The notes under the pieces: model-generated
The model's database searches: none
What the model saw: only the letters and a program-made list of their open reading frames with translations
What the model was told of the DNA's origin: nothing
Part shown: positions 25,368 through 33,178 of the stretch, piece after piece
Numbering within the stretch: the first letter of the stretch is position 1
Layout: every line of letters begins with the position of its first letter
Made by a program: the position numbers and the translations under genes
From: Pseudomonas entomophila
GTDB taxonomy: Bacteria > Pseudomonadota > Gammaproteobacteria > Pseudomonadales > Pseudomonadaceae
DNA length: 64,000 nt
Assembly: GCF_029193575.1 (NCBI RefSeq)
Contig: NZ_JARGCS010000032.1
Location: 38,498 to 102,497 of the forward strand
Direction: 5' to 3'

Positions 25368-26255
25368 CTATTGCGCGGTAGTGGCACGCAGACGCTGCCC
25401 CAGGCGCGGACCGAACACGTTGATCAACAGCCCCACCATCACCAGCAGTGCGCCCCAGCCCTGCACCGCACTCAGGCGCTCGCCGAGCAGCCAGGCCGAG
25501 GAGCTCAAGCCGATCACCGGCACCAGCAGCGAGAACGGCGCCACCTTGCCTGCCGGGTGGCGCGACAGCAGCGTGCCCCAGAGGCTGTAACCGAGCATGG
25601 TGGCGACGAAGGCCAGGTAAGCCAGCGCCAGCACCGAGTTGAGGCTGATGTTGGCCAGGGCGTGGCCGATGCGCTCGGGCCCTTCCAGCCACCAGGACAA
25701 CGCCAGGAACGGCAGCGGCGGTATCAGCCCACCCCAGATCACCAGGGCCACCAGGTCGACCGAGCCGAAGCGTCGGGTGATGATGTTGCCCATGCCCCAC
25801 ATGGCACCGCCGCACAAGGTCAGCAGCAAGGCCACCAACGGCACGTGGCCGCTGTCTTCGCTGCCGATCAGCGCCAGCCCGCTGGCCGCCACCAGCAGCC
25901 CGAGCAGGCTGGCCAGGCGCAGGCGTTCGCCGAGGAACAGCGCGGCGAAGCCCAGGGTGAAGAACGCCTGGGATTGCAGCACCAACGAGGCAAGGCCCGG
26001 CGGCATGCCGCTGTACATGGCCTGGAACAGGAAGGCGAACTGGCCCAGGGAGATGGTCGCGCCATAGGCGATCAACCAGCGCCAGGGCAGGTTCGGGCGC
26101 TTGACCAACAGCACCGCCGGGAAGGCCACCAGGACAAAGCGCAGGGCACCGAGCAGCATCGGCGGCAGGCCGTCGAGGCCGACCTTGATGACCACGAAGT
26201 TGACGCCCCAGGCGACGATCACCACCAGGGCGATGAGCAGATCCTTGAGTGGCAT
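25368..26255 (-). CDS. EamA family (DMT superfamily) transporter
   Basis: A 295-residue inner-membrane protein with ten predicted helices, built from two repeated five-helix EamA units. The first begins LLIALVVIVAWGVNFVVIKVGL and the second around GGAMWGMGNIITRRFG. AAGGA lies about 8 bases before ATG 26255. Family members export amino acids such as O-acetylserine and cysteine, or other metabolites; the substrate here cannot be deduced. It diverges from the NCS1 permease across a 334-bp gap. Confidence 0.9.
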   Translation of the reverse strand: MPLKDLLIALVVIVAWGVNFVVIKVGLDGLPPMLLGALRFVLVAFPAVLLVKRPNLPWRWLIAYGATISLGQFAFLFQAMYSGMPPGLASLVLQSQAFFTLGFAALFLGERLRLASLLGLLVAASGLALIGSEDSGHVPLVALLLTLCGGAMWGMGNIITRRFGSVDLVALVIWGGLIPPLPFLALSWWLEGPERIGHALANISLNSVLALAYLAFVATMLGYSLWGTLLSRHPAGKVAPFSLLVPVIGLSSSAWLLGERLSAVQGWGALLVMVGLLINVFGPRLGQRLRATTAQ

Positions 26256-26391
26256 GGCGGTGTTCCTTCTTCAAACGATCTAGACATATTTCGTTACAGC
26301 ATAAGGGCAAAGGCACGGGCGGGACCGGTACAGCTGGTGGCTAGCGTTGCGCAACAGTCGGGGCTGGCGTTGGGGGCCATCGCGTGGTGTG

Positions 26392-26433
26392 CCTGTGCCG
26401 GCCTAATCGCGGGGCAAGCCCGCTCCCACAGGG
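26392..26433. repeat. REP element
   Basis: A REP core (cctaatcgcggggcaagccc) flanked by CCTGTG and CACAGG arms, located between divergent promoters rather than at a gene end. Confidence 0.8.
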
Positions 26434-26510
26434 GCGTCGTCGCCTTCGGGAACGATGCAACCCTGCAGGAGCGAGCCCCAGGCAACACCGGAATTGTTAA
26501 TTGACCCAAT

Positions 26511-26520
26511 TGTATATACA
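26511..26520. promoter_or_regulatory. Candidate operator TGTATATACA
   Basis: A perfect 10-bp AT-rich palindrome 70 bp before the NCS1 permease start and next to a TTGACC box. It resembles GntR-type sites in form, but no GntR gene is nearby, so assignment is weak. Confidence 0.35.
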
Positions 26521-26565
26521 TGCTCACATAACTAAAGCCATCCACCCTGTGTCCCGCCGCCCCAT

Positions 26566-26573
26566 AATAACAA
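26566..26573 (+). promoter_or_regulatory. Hfq/Crc motif before the NCS1 permease
   Basis: AATAACAA fits AAnAAnAA and lies 16 bases before the start codon, just upstream of the GGAG ribosome site. This is the usual place for Hfq/Crc translational repression in pseudomonads. Confidence 0.5.
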
Positions 26574-26589
26574 CCAAGCGGAGCCCTTC

Positions 26590-27987
26590 ATGTCCAGCAA
26601 GCCCGTGATCGAGCGACGCTCGATCGACTACATCCCCGAAGCTGAGCGCCATGGACGGGTGTACAGCCAGTTCACGCTGTGGCTGGGAGCCAACCTGCAA
26701 ATTACCGCGATCGTCACCGGCGCCCTGGCCGTTGTGCTCGGTGGCGACGTGTTCTGGTCCTTGATCGGGCTGCTCATCGGCCAATTGATCGGCGGCGCCG
26801 TGATGGCCCTGCATGCGGCCCAAGGCCCGCGCCTGGGCCTGCCGCAGATGATCTCCAGCCGCGTGCAGTTCGGCGTCTACGGCGCTGCCATCCCGATGGT
26901 GCTGGTGTGCCTGATGTACCTGGGTTTCACTGCCACAGGCACGGTGCTTTCAGGCCAGGCCATCGGCCAGTTGCTCAGCGTCAGCGACAGCACCGGCATC
27001 CTGATCTTCGCCGGAGTGATCGTGCTGGCGACGCTGGCCGGCTACCGGGTCATTCACTGGATTGGCCGGATAGCCAGCGTGCTGGGCATCATCGCCTTCG
27101 TCTACCTGTTCAGCCGCATCCTGATGCTCGCCGACATTGGCCAGTTGCTGGACAACCGCCACTTCAGCTGGGCGTCGTTCATGCTGGCGGTGTCGCTGGC
27201 GGCCTCCTGGCAAATCGCCTTTGGCCCCTACGTGGCCGACTACTCGCGCTACCTGCCCAGCCATACCTCGCCGGTCAAGACCTTCCTCGCCGCCGGGCTG
27301 GGCTCGGTACTCGGCGCCCAGGCGTCGATGATCCTCGGCGTGTTCGCCGCAGCCATCGCCGGTGGCCAGTTTTCGGGTCGCGAAGTGGCCTATATCGTCG
27401 GCCTGGGCGGTGCGGGCACCACGGCGGCGCTGCTGTACTTCAGCATCGCCTTCGGCAAGGTGACCATTTCCACCCTCAACAGCTACGGCAGCTTCATGTG
27501 CATCGCCACGATCATCAGCGGTTTGCGTGGGCGCTTGGAGATCAGCCGCACGCAACGCCTGCTGTTCGTGCTCGGTATCGTCGGCGCCGCGACCCTGGTG
27601 GCGCTGCTCGGCCAGCACTCGTTCCTCAGTGCCTTCAAGTCGTTCATCCTGTTCCTGCTGACGTTCTTCGTGCCGTGGAGCGCAGTGAACCTGGTGGACT
27701 ACTACTTCATCACCCGTGAGCGCTACGACATCCCTGCCCTGGCCGACCCGAACGGGCGCTACGGCCGCTGGAACTGGCCGGGGATCATCATCTACACCGT
27801 GGGCGTGCTGGTGCAGATGCCCTTCATCGACACCAAGCTGTACACCGGCCCCCTGGTTGCGCACCTGGGCGGGGTGGACGTGTCGTGGCTGATCGGACTG
27901 GTGGTGCCGAGCGTGCTGTATTACTGGGTGGCGCGCGGGCGTGCGGCCGAGGCGCCGGCGGCGATCATCGTGCCTGAGGCGCGTTAG
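26590..27987 (+). CDS. NCS1 family nucleobase/cation symporter
   Basis: A 465-residue permease of the purine-cytosine (codB) branch of NCS1 transporters, with 12 predicted helices. The N-terminal RRSIDYIPEAERHGRVYSQF and the helix-1 motif TLWLGANLQITAI are typical. SWQIAFGPYVADYSRYLP is the conserved helix-6 region. Substrates in the family include cytosine, purines, hydantoins, allantoin and thiamine. The start has a GGAG site. It lies near a divergent aldolase and oxidoreductase and carries a Crc-type motif in its leader, so it is probably uptake for a catabolic pathway; the substrate is unknown. Confidence 0.9.
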   Translation: MSSKPVIERRSIDYIPEAERHGRVYSQFTLWLGANLQITAIVTGALAVVLGGDVFWSLIGLLIGQLIGGAVMALHAAQGPRLGLPQMISSRVQFGVYGAAIPMVLVCLMYLGFTATGTVLSGQAIGQLLSVSDSTGILIFAGVIVLATLAGYRVIHWIGRIASVLGIIAFVYLFSRILMLADIGQLLDNRHFSWASFMLAVSLAASWQIAFGPYVADYSRYLPSHTSPVKTFLAAGLGSVLGAQASMILGVFAAAIAGGQFSGREVAYIVGLGGAGTTAALLYFSIAFGKVTISTLNSYGSFMCIATIISGLRGRLEISRTQRLLFVLGIVGAATLVALLGQHSFLSAFKSFILFLLTFFVPWSAVNLVDYYFITRERYDIPALADPNGRYGRWNWPGIIIYTVGVLVQMPFIDTKLYTGPLVAHLGGVDVSWLIGLVVPSVLYYWVARGRAAEAPAAIIVPEAR

Positions 27988-27995
27988 AACGAGGT

Positions 27996-28086
27996 GGCCT
28001 TTTCACGGGACAAGCCCCACAGGTACCCCACAAACTCCCGGATCTGCGGGATGCCTGTAGGGGCCGGCTTGCCCCGCGATGAGGCC
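27996..28086. repeat. REP pair between convergent genes
   Basis: A degenerate REP half (ggccttttcacgggacaagc) faces a full one (gccggcttgccccgcgatg). The pair lies between the convergent permease and aldolase genes. Confidence 0.7.
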
Positions 28087-28100
28087 ACAGCGATGCCCGA

Positions 28101-28856
28101 TCACTCCCGATAGCCCGGCGCCACCTTCTCCAGCAACCGCAACAGCGCCCGCCAGGCCAGCTGCATTCCATCCGGGTCGGCCAACTCCCCCTCCTTCAAC
28201 ACCCGCGCCGGTTCATTGAACTGCCGCTCGGTGTGCGCACTCACCTCATGCCCCGGCAGCACCAGTTGCCCGGCGCTCTGCGCGGCAAGCTGGATCTCGC
28301 AGGCTTTCTCCAGGTAGTACATGCGCAGGAACGCTTCGCCGACACTGGCGCCCACCGTCAGCAGCCCATGGTTGCGCAGGATCATCACCGGCTTGTCGCC
28401 GAGGTCCGCCACCAACCGCTGCTGCTCGTCCAGGTCCAGGGCGATGCCCTCGTAGGTGTGATAGGCCACCTTGCCGTAGAAGGCCATGGACATCTGGTTG
28501 ACCGGCAACAATCCGCACTCCAGCGCAGCCACCGCACAACCGGCACGGGTGTGGGTGTGGAGCACGCACCGGGCATCCTCGCGCGCCCCATGGATGGCGC
28601 TGTGAATGACGAAACCCGCCGGGTTGACGGGGTGCGGCGACGGTTCGACAGCATTGCCATGCAGGTCGATCTTCACCAGGTTCGACGCGGTGATCTCATC
28701 GAACAGCAGGCCATAGGGGTTGATCAGGAAGTGATGCTCCGGGCCCGGCAGGCGCACGGAGATGTGGGTGAAGATCAGGTCGGTCATGCGAAAGTGCGCG
28801 ATCAACCGATAGCAGGCGGCCAGTTCCTGGCGCAAGGCCCATTCGGTGGTGTTCAT
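28101..28856 (-). CDS. Class II aldolase/adducin family protein
   Basis: A 251-residue zinc-dependent aldolase-fold protein. The zinc-binding histidines appear in CVLHTHTRAG and MILRNHGLLTVG. The N-terminal MTDLIFTHISVRLPG and the acidic loop are as in the fuculose-aldolase/adducin family. Members cleave or decarboxylate sugar or aromatic substrates. ATG 28856 sits directly after an A-rich run that forms a Crc-type motif over the start codon. It diverges from the flavin oxidoreductase across a gap with a 29-bp palindrome, so the two are probably co-regulated. The substrate is unknown. Confidence 0.9.
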   Translation of the reverse strand: MNTTEWALRQELAACYRLIAHFRMTDLIFTHISVRLPGPEHHFLINPYGLLFDEITASNLVKIDLHGNAVEPSPHPVNPAGFVIHSAIHGAREDARCVLHTHTRAGCAVAALECGLLPVNQMSMAFYGKVAYHTYEGIALDLDEQQRLVADLGDKPVMILRNHGLLTVGASVGEAFLRMYYLEKACEIQLAAQSAGQLVLPGHEVSAHTERQFNEPARVLKEGELADPDGMQLAWRALLRLLEKVAPGYRE

Positions 28857-28863
28857 TGTTGTT
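28856..28863 (-). promoter_or_regulatory. Hfq/Crc motif over the aldolase start
   Basis: On the minus strand AACAACAA overlaps the A of the ATG. It fits AAnAAnAA and would block initiation if bound by Hfq/Crc. Confidence 0.5.
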
Positions 28864-28903
28864 TTTCCCGTGAATTTGCGTCGTCTGAACGCTAGTGCCG
28901 CCA

Positions 28904-28932
28904 CAGTAAAAAAACAAGTTGATTTTTTACTG
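28904..28932. promoter_or_regulatory. 29-bp palindromic operator between divergent catabolic genes
   Basis: CAGTAAAAAA and TTTTTTACTG flank a-CAAGTTG-a; the whole 29 bp is symmetric except for one mirrored A/A pair and the centre. It lies in the 125-bp gap between the aldolase and oxidoreductase starts. The XRE-cupin regulator encoded at the end of the locus is the best candidate to bind it. Confidence 0.65.
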
Positions 28933-28952
28933 AAGGAACACTTCTATAGAAA

Positions 28953-28960
28953 AATAATAA
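28953..28960 (+). promoter_or_regulatory. Hfq/Crc motif before the flavin oxidoreductase
   Basis: AATAATAA fits AAnAAnAA and lies 21 bases before the ATG, upstream of the GGAG site. Confidence 0.45.
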
Positions 28961-28981
28961 CGACGCCCTGGAGCCGCGCGC

Positions 28982-30934
28982 ATGTCGACCGCCTTCGCCC
29001 ACCTGTTCCAGCCCCTGCAGATCCGTGGTAAACGCTTGAAGAACCGCATCATGTCCAGCGGCCACGACACCTGCCTGCCCACCGACAACCGGGTCAATGA
29101 TCGCCTGATCTCCTACCAGCGCGCCCGAGCCGAGGGCGGCGCCGGGCTGATCGTGCTGCAGGTCGCCGGGGTGCACGACAGCGCGCGCTACACCTCCCAT
29201 GTGCTGATGGCCGACGACGACGCCTGCATCGACGGCTACCGGCAACTCGCCGAGGCCTGCCATGCCCATGGCACGGTGGTGCTGTCGCAACTGTTCCACC
29301 CAGGCCGGGAGATCATGGAGTCGGCCGACGGCCTGCTGGCGGTGGCCTATTCGGCCTCGGCGGTGCCCAACGAACGCTTCCGGGTGATGCCACGGGCGCT
29401 GGAACAGCCGATGATCGACGAGATCGTCCAAGGCTACGCCAGCGCCGCCCGTCGCCTGCACCAGGCCGGTCTGGACGGCGTGGAGGTCGTGGCCAGTCAC
29501 GGCTACCTGCCAGCGCAGTTCCTCAACCCACGGGTCAATCGCCGCACCGATGGCTATAACGGCGGCCTCGAACAGCGCCTGCGTTTCTTGCGCGAAGTGC
29601 TCGACGCCGTGCGCGCGGCCACCGACGAGCAGTTCATCGTCGGTTTGCGCATCAGCGCCGACGAGCGTGACAGCCAGGGCCTGAGCGAGGACGAATCGCT
29701 GGCCGCCGCCGAAGCGCTGCAAGGCCAGCTCGACTACCTGCACATCGTCGCCGGCACCTCGGCCTCCCTCGGCGGCGCGGTGCATATCGTACCCCCGATG
29801 GCCATCGAGCCGGCCTACCTGGCGCGCGAGGCCGGCACCTTCAAGGCGCGCTTGAAGATCCCGCTGTTCGTCACCGGCCGCATCAACCAGCCGCAAGAGG
29901 CCGAGCAGATCCTCGCCCGCGGCCAGGCCGACGTGTGCGGCATGACCCGCGCGCTGATCTGCGACCCGTTGATGCCGAGCAAGACCGAACAGGGCCAGGT
30001 CGAAGACGTGCGCGCCTGCATCGCCTGTAACCAGGCGTGCATCGGCCACTTCCACCGCGGCCTGCCGATCTCCTGCATCCAGCACCCGGAAACCGGGCGC
30101 GAGCTGCAATACGCCACGCCCATCCCCACCACCGCACGTAAACGCATCCTGGTGGCCGGCGGCGGCCCGGCAGGCATGAAAGCCGCCGCCGTCGCCGCCG
30201 CCCGGGGTCATGACGTCACCCTCTACGAGGCCGGGCCGCAGCTCGGCGGGCAGGTATTGCTGGCACAACTACTGCCTCGGCGCGCCGAGTTCGGCGGGGC
30301 CAGCACCAACCTGCAACGCGAGATGGCCCTGGCCGGCGTGAAGGTGGTGCGCAACACCCGTGTGGACCGCGCGCTGGTCGAGCGCGAACGCCCCGACCTG
30401 GTGATCGTCGCCACTGGCGCCAGCCCCTACTGGCCGGACTTCGAGCGTATGGGTGAGCTGCAGGTGGCGGACGCCTGGCAGGTGTTGCGCAACCAGGTCA
30501 GCCTGGGCCGCTCGGTGCTGGTGCTGGACTGGCGCAGCGACTGGATAGGCCCCGGCATCGCCGAACGCCTGGTGCGTGAGGGTCACCAGGTGCAACTGGC
30601 GGTCAACGGCACCCACTGCGGCGAGAGCCTGCCGCTGTACGTGCGTGATCACATGGCCGGCGAACTGCATCGCCTGGGCATCCCCATCACCCCCTACGCC
30701 CGTCTCTATGGCTGCGATGACGACACCGTTTACCTCCAGCACACCGCCAGCGGCGAGCCGATGCTCTTCGAGGGTATCGACAGCCTGGTGCTGTGCCTGG
30801 GCCATAGCCCGCATGACGAACTGGCCGGCGAACTGGCCGGGCTGGTCGAGGTGCGACGCATCGGCGACTGCCTGGCGCCGCGCACCGCCGAGGAGGCGAT
30901 CCACGATGGCCTGGCGGTTGCCTGGTCGCTCTGA
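28982..30934 (+). CDS. FMN/4Fe-4S/FAD oxidoreductase (2,4-dienoyl-CoA reductase / amine dehydrogenase family)
   Basis: A 650-residue two-part enzyme. Residues 1 to about 350 are an Old-Yellow-Enzyme TIM barrel (FQPLQIRGKRLKNRIMSSGH; VVASHGYLPAQFLNP). A 4Fe-4S site C-x2-C-x3-C-x11-C (CIACNQACIGHF... then Cys) follows. The C-terminal half is an FAD/NAD(P) domain (ILVAGGGPAGMKAA). Trimethylamine dehydrogenase, dimethylglycine and N-methylproline demethylases and 2,4-dienoyl-CoA reductase share this layout. With an aldolase and an NCS1 permease beside it, an N-methyl or cyclic-amide substrate is a reasonable guess. An XRE-cupin gene follows. Confidence 0.9.
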   Translation: MSTAFAHLFQPLQIRGKRLKNRIMSSGHDTCLPTDNRVNDRLISYQRARAEGGAGLIVLQVAGVHDSARYTSHVLMADDDACIDGYRQLAEACHAHGTVVLSQLFHPGREIMESADGLLAVAYSASAVPNERFRVMPRALEQPMIDEIVQGYASAARRLHQAGLDGVEVVASHGYLPAQFLNPRVNRRTDGYNGGLEQRLRFLREVLDAVRAATDEQFIVGLRISADERDSQGLSEDESLAAAEALQGQLDYLHIVAGTSASLGGAVHIVPPMAIEPAYLAREAGTFKARLKIPLFVTGRINQPQEAEQILARGQADVCGMTRALICDPLMPSKTEQGQVEDVRACIACNQACIGHFHRGLPISCIQHPETGRELQYATPIPTTARKRILVAGGGPAGMKAAAVAAARGHDVTLYEAGPQLGGQVLLAQLLPRRAEFGGASTNLQREMALAGVKVVRNTRVDRALVERERPDLVIVATGASPYWPDFERMGELQVADAWQVLRNQVSLGRSVLVLDWRSDWIGPGIAERLVREGHQVQLAVNGTHCGESLPLYVRDHMAGELHRLGIPITPYARLYGCDDDTVYLQHTASGEPMLFEGIDSLVLCLGHSPHDELAGELAGLVEVRRIGDCLAPRTAEEAIHDGLAVAWSL

Positions 30935-30960
30935 GGCTGTACATACTGCCGGTTTTGCTG

Positions 30961-31575
30961 ATGGAACCCCTGATGAGCCAGCGCCCTCTCGTACCGCACC
31001 TGCCCGAAGACGACGGCGCCACGCCGCAGTTCCTCGGCACGCGCATTCGCGGCCTGCGCAAGCGACGCGGCATGACCCTGGCCGAGCTGGCCCGCCTGAG
31101 CGAACTGACCGCCGGCTACATCAGCCAGTTGGAGCGCAACCTTTCCTACCCGTCGATTCCGGCGCTGTTCAACATCGCCCGCAGCCTGGGCGTGACGATC
31201 CAGTGGTTCTTCGCCAGCGAGGCCAGTGCCGCGCCGGAGGACCAAGGCTACGTGGTGCGTCGCCAGAGCCGCTTGAGCGTGCATTACGAGGACGGCGTGG
31301 TCGACCAGTTGCTCACGCCGCAGCCCAACCGGCAGTTGGAGATGCTGCATTCGCGGTTTCCGCCAGGGGCCTACAGCCAGCAGAGCTACAGCCATGAAGG
31401 TGAAGAAGCCGGGTATGTGCTGTCGGGGCGCTTCGAGCTGTGGGTCGGGGAGCGGCACTTCGAACTGGGCGAAGGGGACAGCTTCAGTTTTTCCAGCCAG
31501 GAGCCGCACCGCTACGGCAACCCCGGCGAGCAGGATACGGTGGTGATCTGGGTGATTACGCCACCCACGTTTTGA
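30961..31575 (+). CDS. XRE-cupin transcriptional regulator
   Basis: A 204-residue regulator with the XRE helix-turn-helix at about residues 25-80 (MTLAELARLSELTAGYISQLERN) and a cupin at about 125-200 (SHEGEEAGYVLSGRFELWVG; GDSFSFSSQEPHRYGN). The ATG at 30961 or 30973 is possible; neither has a strong ribosome site. It follows the oxidoreductase by 26 bp and is probably in the same transcript. By analogy it controls the locus through the 29-bp palindrome at 28904-28932 and senses the substrate with its cupin. Confidence 0.88.
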   Translation: MEPLMSQRPLVPHLPEDDGATPQFLGTRIRGLRKRRGMTLAELARLSELTAGYISQLERNLSYPSIPALFNIARSLGVTIQWFFASEASAAPEDQGYVVRRQSRLSVHYEDGVVDQLLTPQPNRQLEMLHSRFPPGAYSQQSYSHEGEEAGYVLSGRFELWVGERHFELGEGDSFSFSSQEPHRYGNPGEQDTVVIWVITPPTF

Positions 31576-31583
31576 GGGCGCTT

Positions 31584-31615
31584 GGAGCGGGCTTGCCCCG
31601 CGATAGGTCCGGCAC
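31584..31615. repeat. REP element
   Basis: A single REP (ggagcgggcttgccccgcga) just after the XRE-cupin gene and before the PstS-OmpA gene. Confidence 0.8.
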
Positions 31616-31690
31616 AGGCACACCCTTGTCATTTTTCATTCACGCAACCGTCGTAATCTGCCGGGCACCTCTGTGCCAAAGGACCCCGGC

Positions 31691-32998
31691 ATGTCCCGCC
31701 TACTCCCCCTGCTGCTGTGCCTGCTGCCCTTGCTGGCCCAGGCCGAGCCGGCAACCCTGCGTATCCAGGGCTCCAACACCATCGGTGCGGCCTTGGGCCC
31801 GGCCCTGGTGCGTGGCTTGCTGCAGGCCCAGGGCGCAACGGCCATCGACAGCCGGCCCGGCGCGCAGGCCAATGAAACCGAGATCCTGGCCCGCGACGCC
31901 CAAGGCCGCCCCGTGCAGGCACACATCGCCGCCCACGGTTCCAGCACCGGCTTCGCCGCCCTGGGCAACGGCGATGCGGACCTGGCAACCGCCTCACGGC
32001 CGATCAGCGACAGCGAGGCCCAGCAGTTGCGGCACCTTGGCGACCTGCGCGGTGCCGCCAGCGAACAGGTGATCGGCCTGGACGGCGTGGCCGTGATCGT
32101 CCACCCGGACAACCCGCTGCAACAGCTGACCACCGAGCAACTGGCGAAGGTCTTCTCCGGGCAGGTGCAGCGCTGGGAGCAGTTGGGCGCAGCCGGTGGG
32201 CCGATCCACCTGTATGCCCGTGACAACCGCTCCGGGACCTTCGAAACCTTCAAGGCGCTGGTGCTGGAGCCCGCGCACACGGCGCTGTCGGCTGACGCCC
32301 GGCGCTTCGAATCAAGCGAGGCGCTGGCGGCGCAGGTGCTGGCCGACCGCCAGGCCATCGGTTTCAGCAGCCTGGCCACGGTCCACGGCGCCAAGGTGCT
32401 GGCGATCGCCGAGGGCAACGCGCCGGCGATGCTGCCGACCCGGGTGTTGGTGGCCAGCGAGGACTACCCGTTGTCGCGGCGCCTGTTCTTCTACCTGCCT
32501 GCCGTTCCCAGCGCCCAGGCCCGGGCGCTGGCCGAGTTCGCCCAAGGCCCGGCGGGCCAGGCCATCGTCGCCGGCCAGGGGTTCGTGTCCCAGCAAATCA
32601 AGGCGCAGACGGTGCCGGTTCAGCTCGACATGCCCGCGCGCTACCGCAGCCTGGCCGGCGAAGCGCAGCGCCTGACGGTCAACTTCCGTTTCCAGGAGGG
32701 CAGCGCCAGCCTCGACAACAAGGCCCTGCGCGATGTGCAGCGGGTCGCCGACTACCTGCGCGTGACCGGCAAGCTGCACGACAAGGCGGTGCTGGTGGGG
32801 TTTGGCGACCCGAAGGAAACCCCGGGCCGCGCCGCCCTGCTCTCGCGCCTGCGGGCCATGGCCGTGCGTCGGGAGCTGGCCCGGGCCGGGGTGGAAGTCA
32901 GGGAGGTGACCGGCATGGGCGATGAGTTGCCGGTGGCCGGGAATGAGCAGGAGCAAGGGCGCCTGCGTAATCGCCGGGTTGAGGTGTGGGTGTATTGA
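31691..32998 (+). CDS. PstS-like phosphate-binding / OmpA-domain fusion
   Basis: A 435-residue exported protein. The signal peptide is MSRLLPLLLCLLPLLAQA. A periplasmic phosphate-binding domain (about 20-300) follows, with LRIQGSNTIGAALGP and DNRSGTFETFKALV, where PstS proteins contact phosphate. The C-terminal OmpA/peptidoglycan-binding domain (about 315-435) contains VNFRFQEGSASLDNKA, VGFGD and NRRVEVWV. AAGGA is 8 bases before ATG 31691. No pstCAB transporter genes are adjacent. It may scavenge phosphate at the cell wall or act as a cell-wall-bound sensor. Confidence 0.88.
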   Translation: MSRLLPLLLCLLPLLAQAEPATLRIQGSNTIGAALGPALVRGLLQAQGATAIDSRPGAQANETEILARDAQGRPVQAHIAAHGSSTGFAALGNGDADLATASRPISDSEAQQLRHLGDLRGAASEQVIGLDGVAVIVHPDNPLQQLTTEQLAKVFSGQVQRWEQLGAAGGPIHLYARDNRSGTFETFKALVLEPAHTALSADARRFESSEALAAQVLADRQAIGFSSLATVHGAKVLAIAEGNAPAMLPTRVLVASEDYPLSRRLFFYLPAVPSAQARALAEFAQGPAGQAIVAGQGFVSQQIKAQTVPVQLDMPARYRSLAGEAQRLTVNFRFQEGSASLDNKALRDVQRVADYLRVTGKLHDKAVLVGFGDPKETPGRAALLSRLRAMAVRRELARAGVEVREVTGMGDELPVAGNEQEQGRLRNRRVEVWVY

Positions 32999-33178
32999 GT
33001 CGATGTGTTGTGGGGACGGTATCGGCCTAACCAAGCAAAGAAATGTAACAGCCTGCTCCACGCCGAAGTACCTCGATGAACTAGGCTCAAGCCCATGTGA
33101 TGCCGGGCCCCTCTGACGGTTTCCCCGCCATGTCGGAATCACTGTTGCCATGCAACGTCGACAATCAAGGAGGGGCTC

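Larger units (their letters stand above)
26256..26589. other. 334-bp gap between divergent EamA and NCS1 genes
   Basis: Near the EamA start there is only its leader. The middle holds a REP (26392-26433). The part nearest the permease is AT-rich, with a TTGACC -35-like box at about 26502, a TGTATATACA palindrome at 26511-26520 and a Crc-type motif at 26566. No gene-like coding frame is seen. Confidence 0.6.

Noticed and set aside
32999..33178. Possible yybP-ykoY manganese riboswitch before the TerC gene
   Set aside because: I could not place the conserved loops in the 180-bp leader; a covariance-model scan would settle it.
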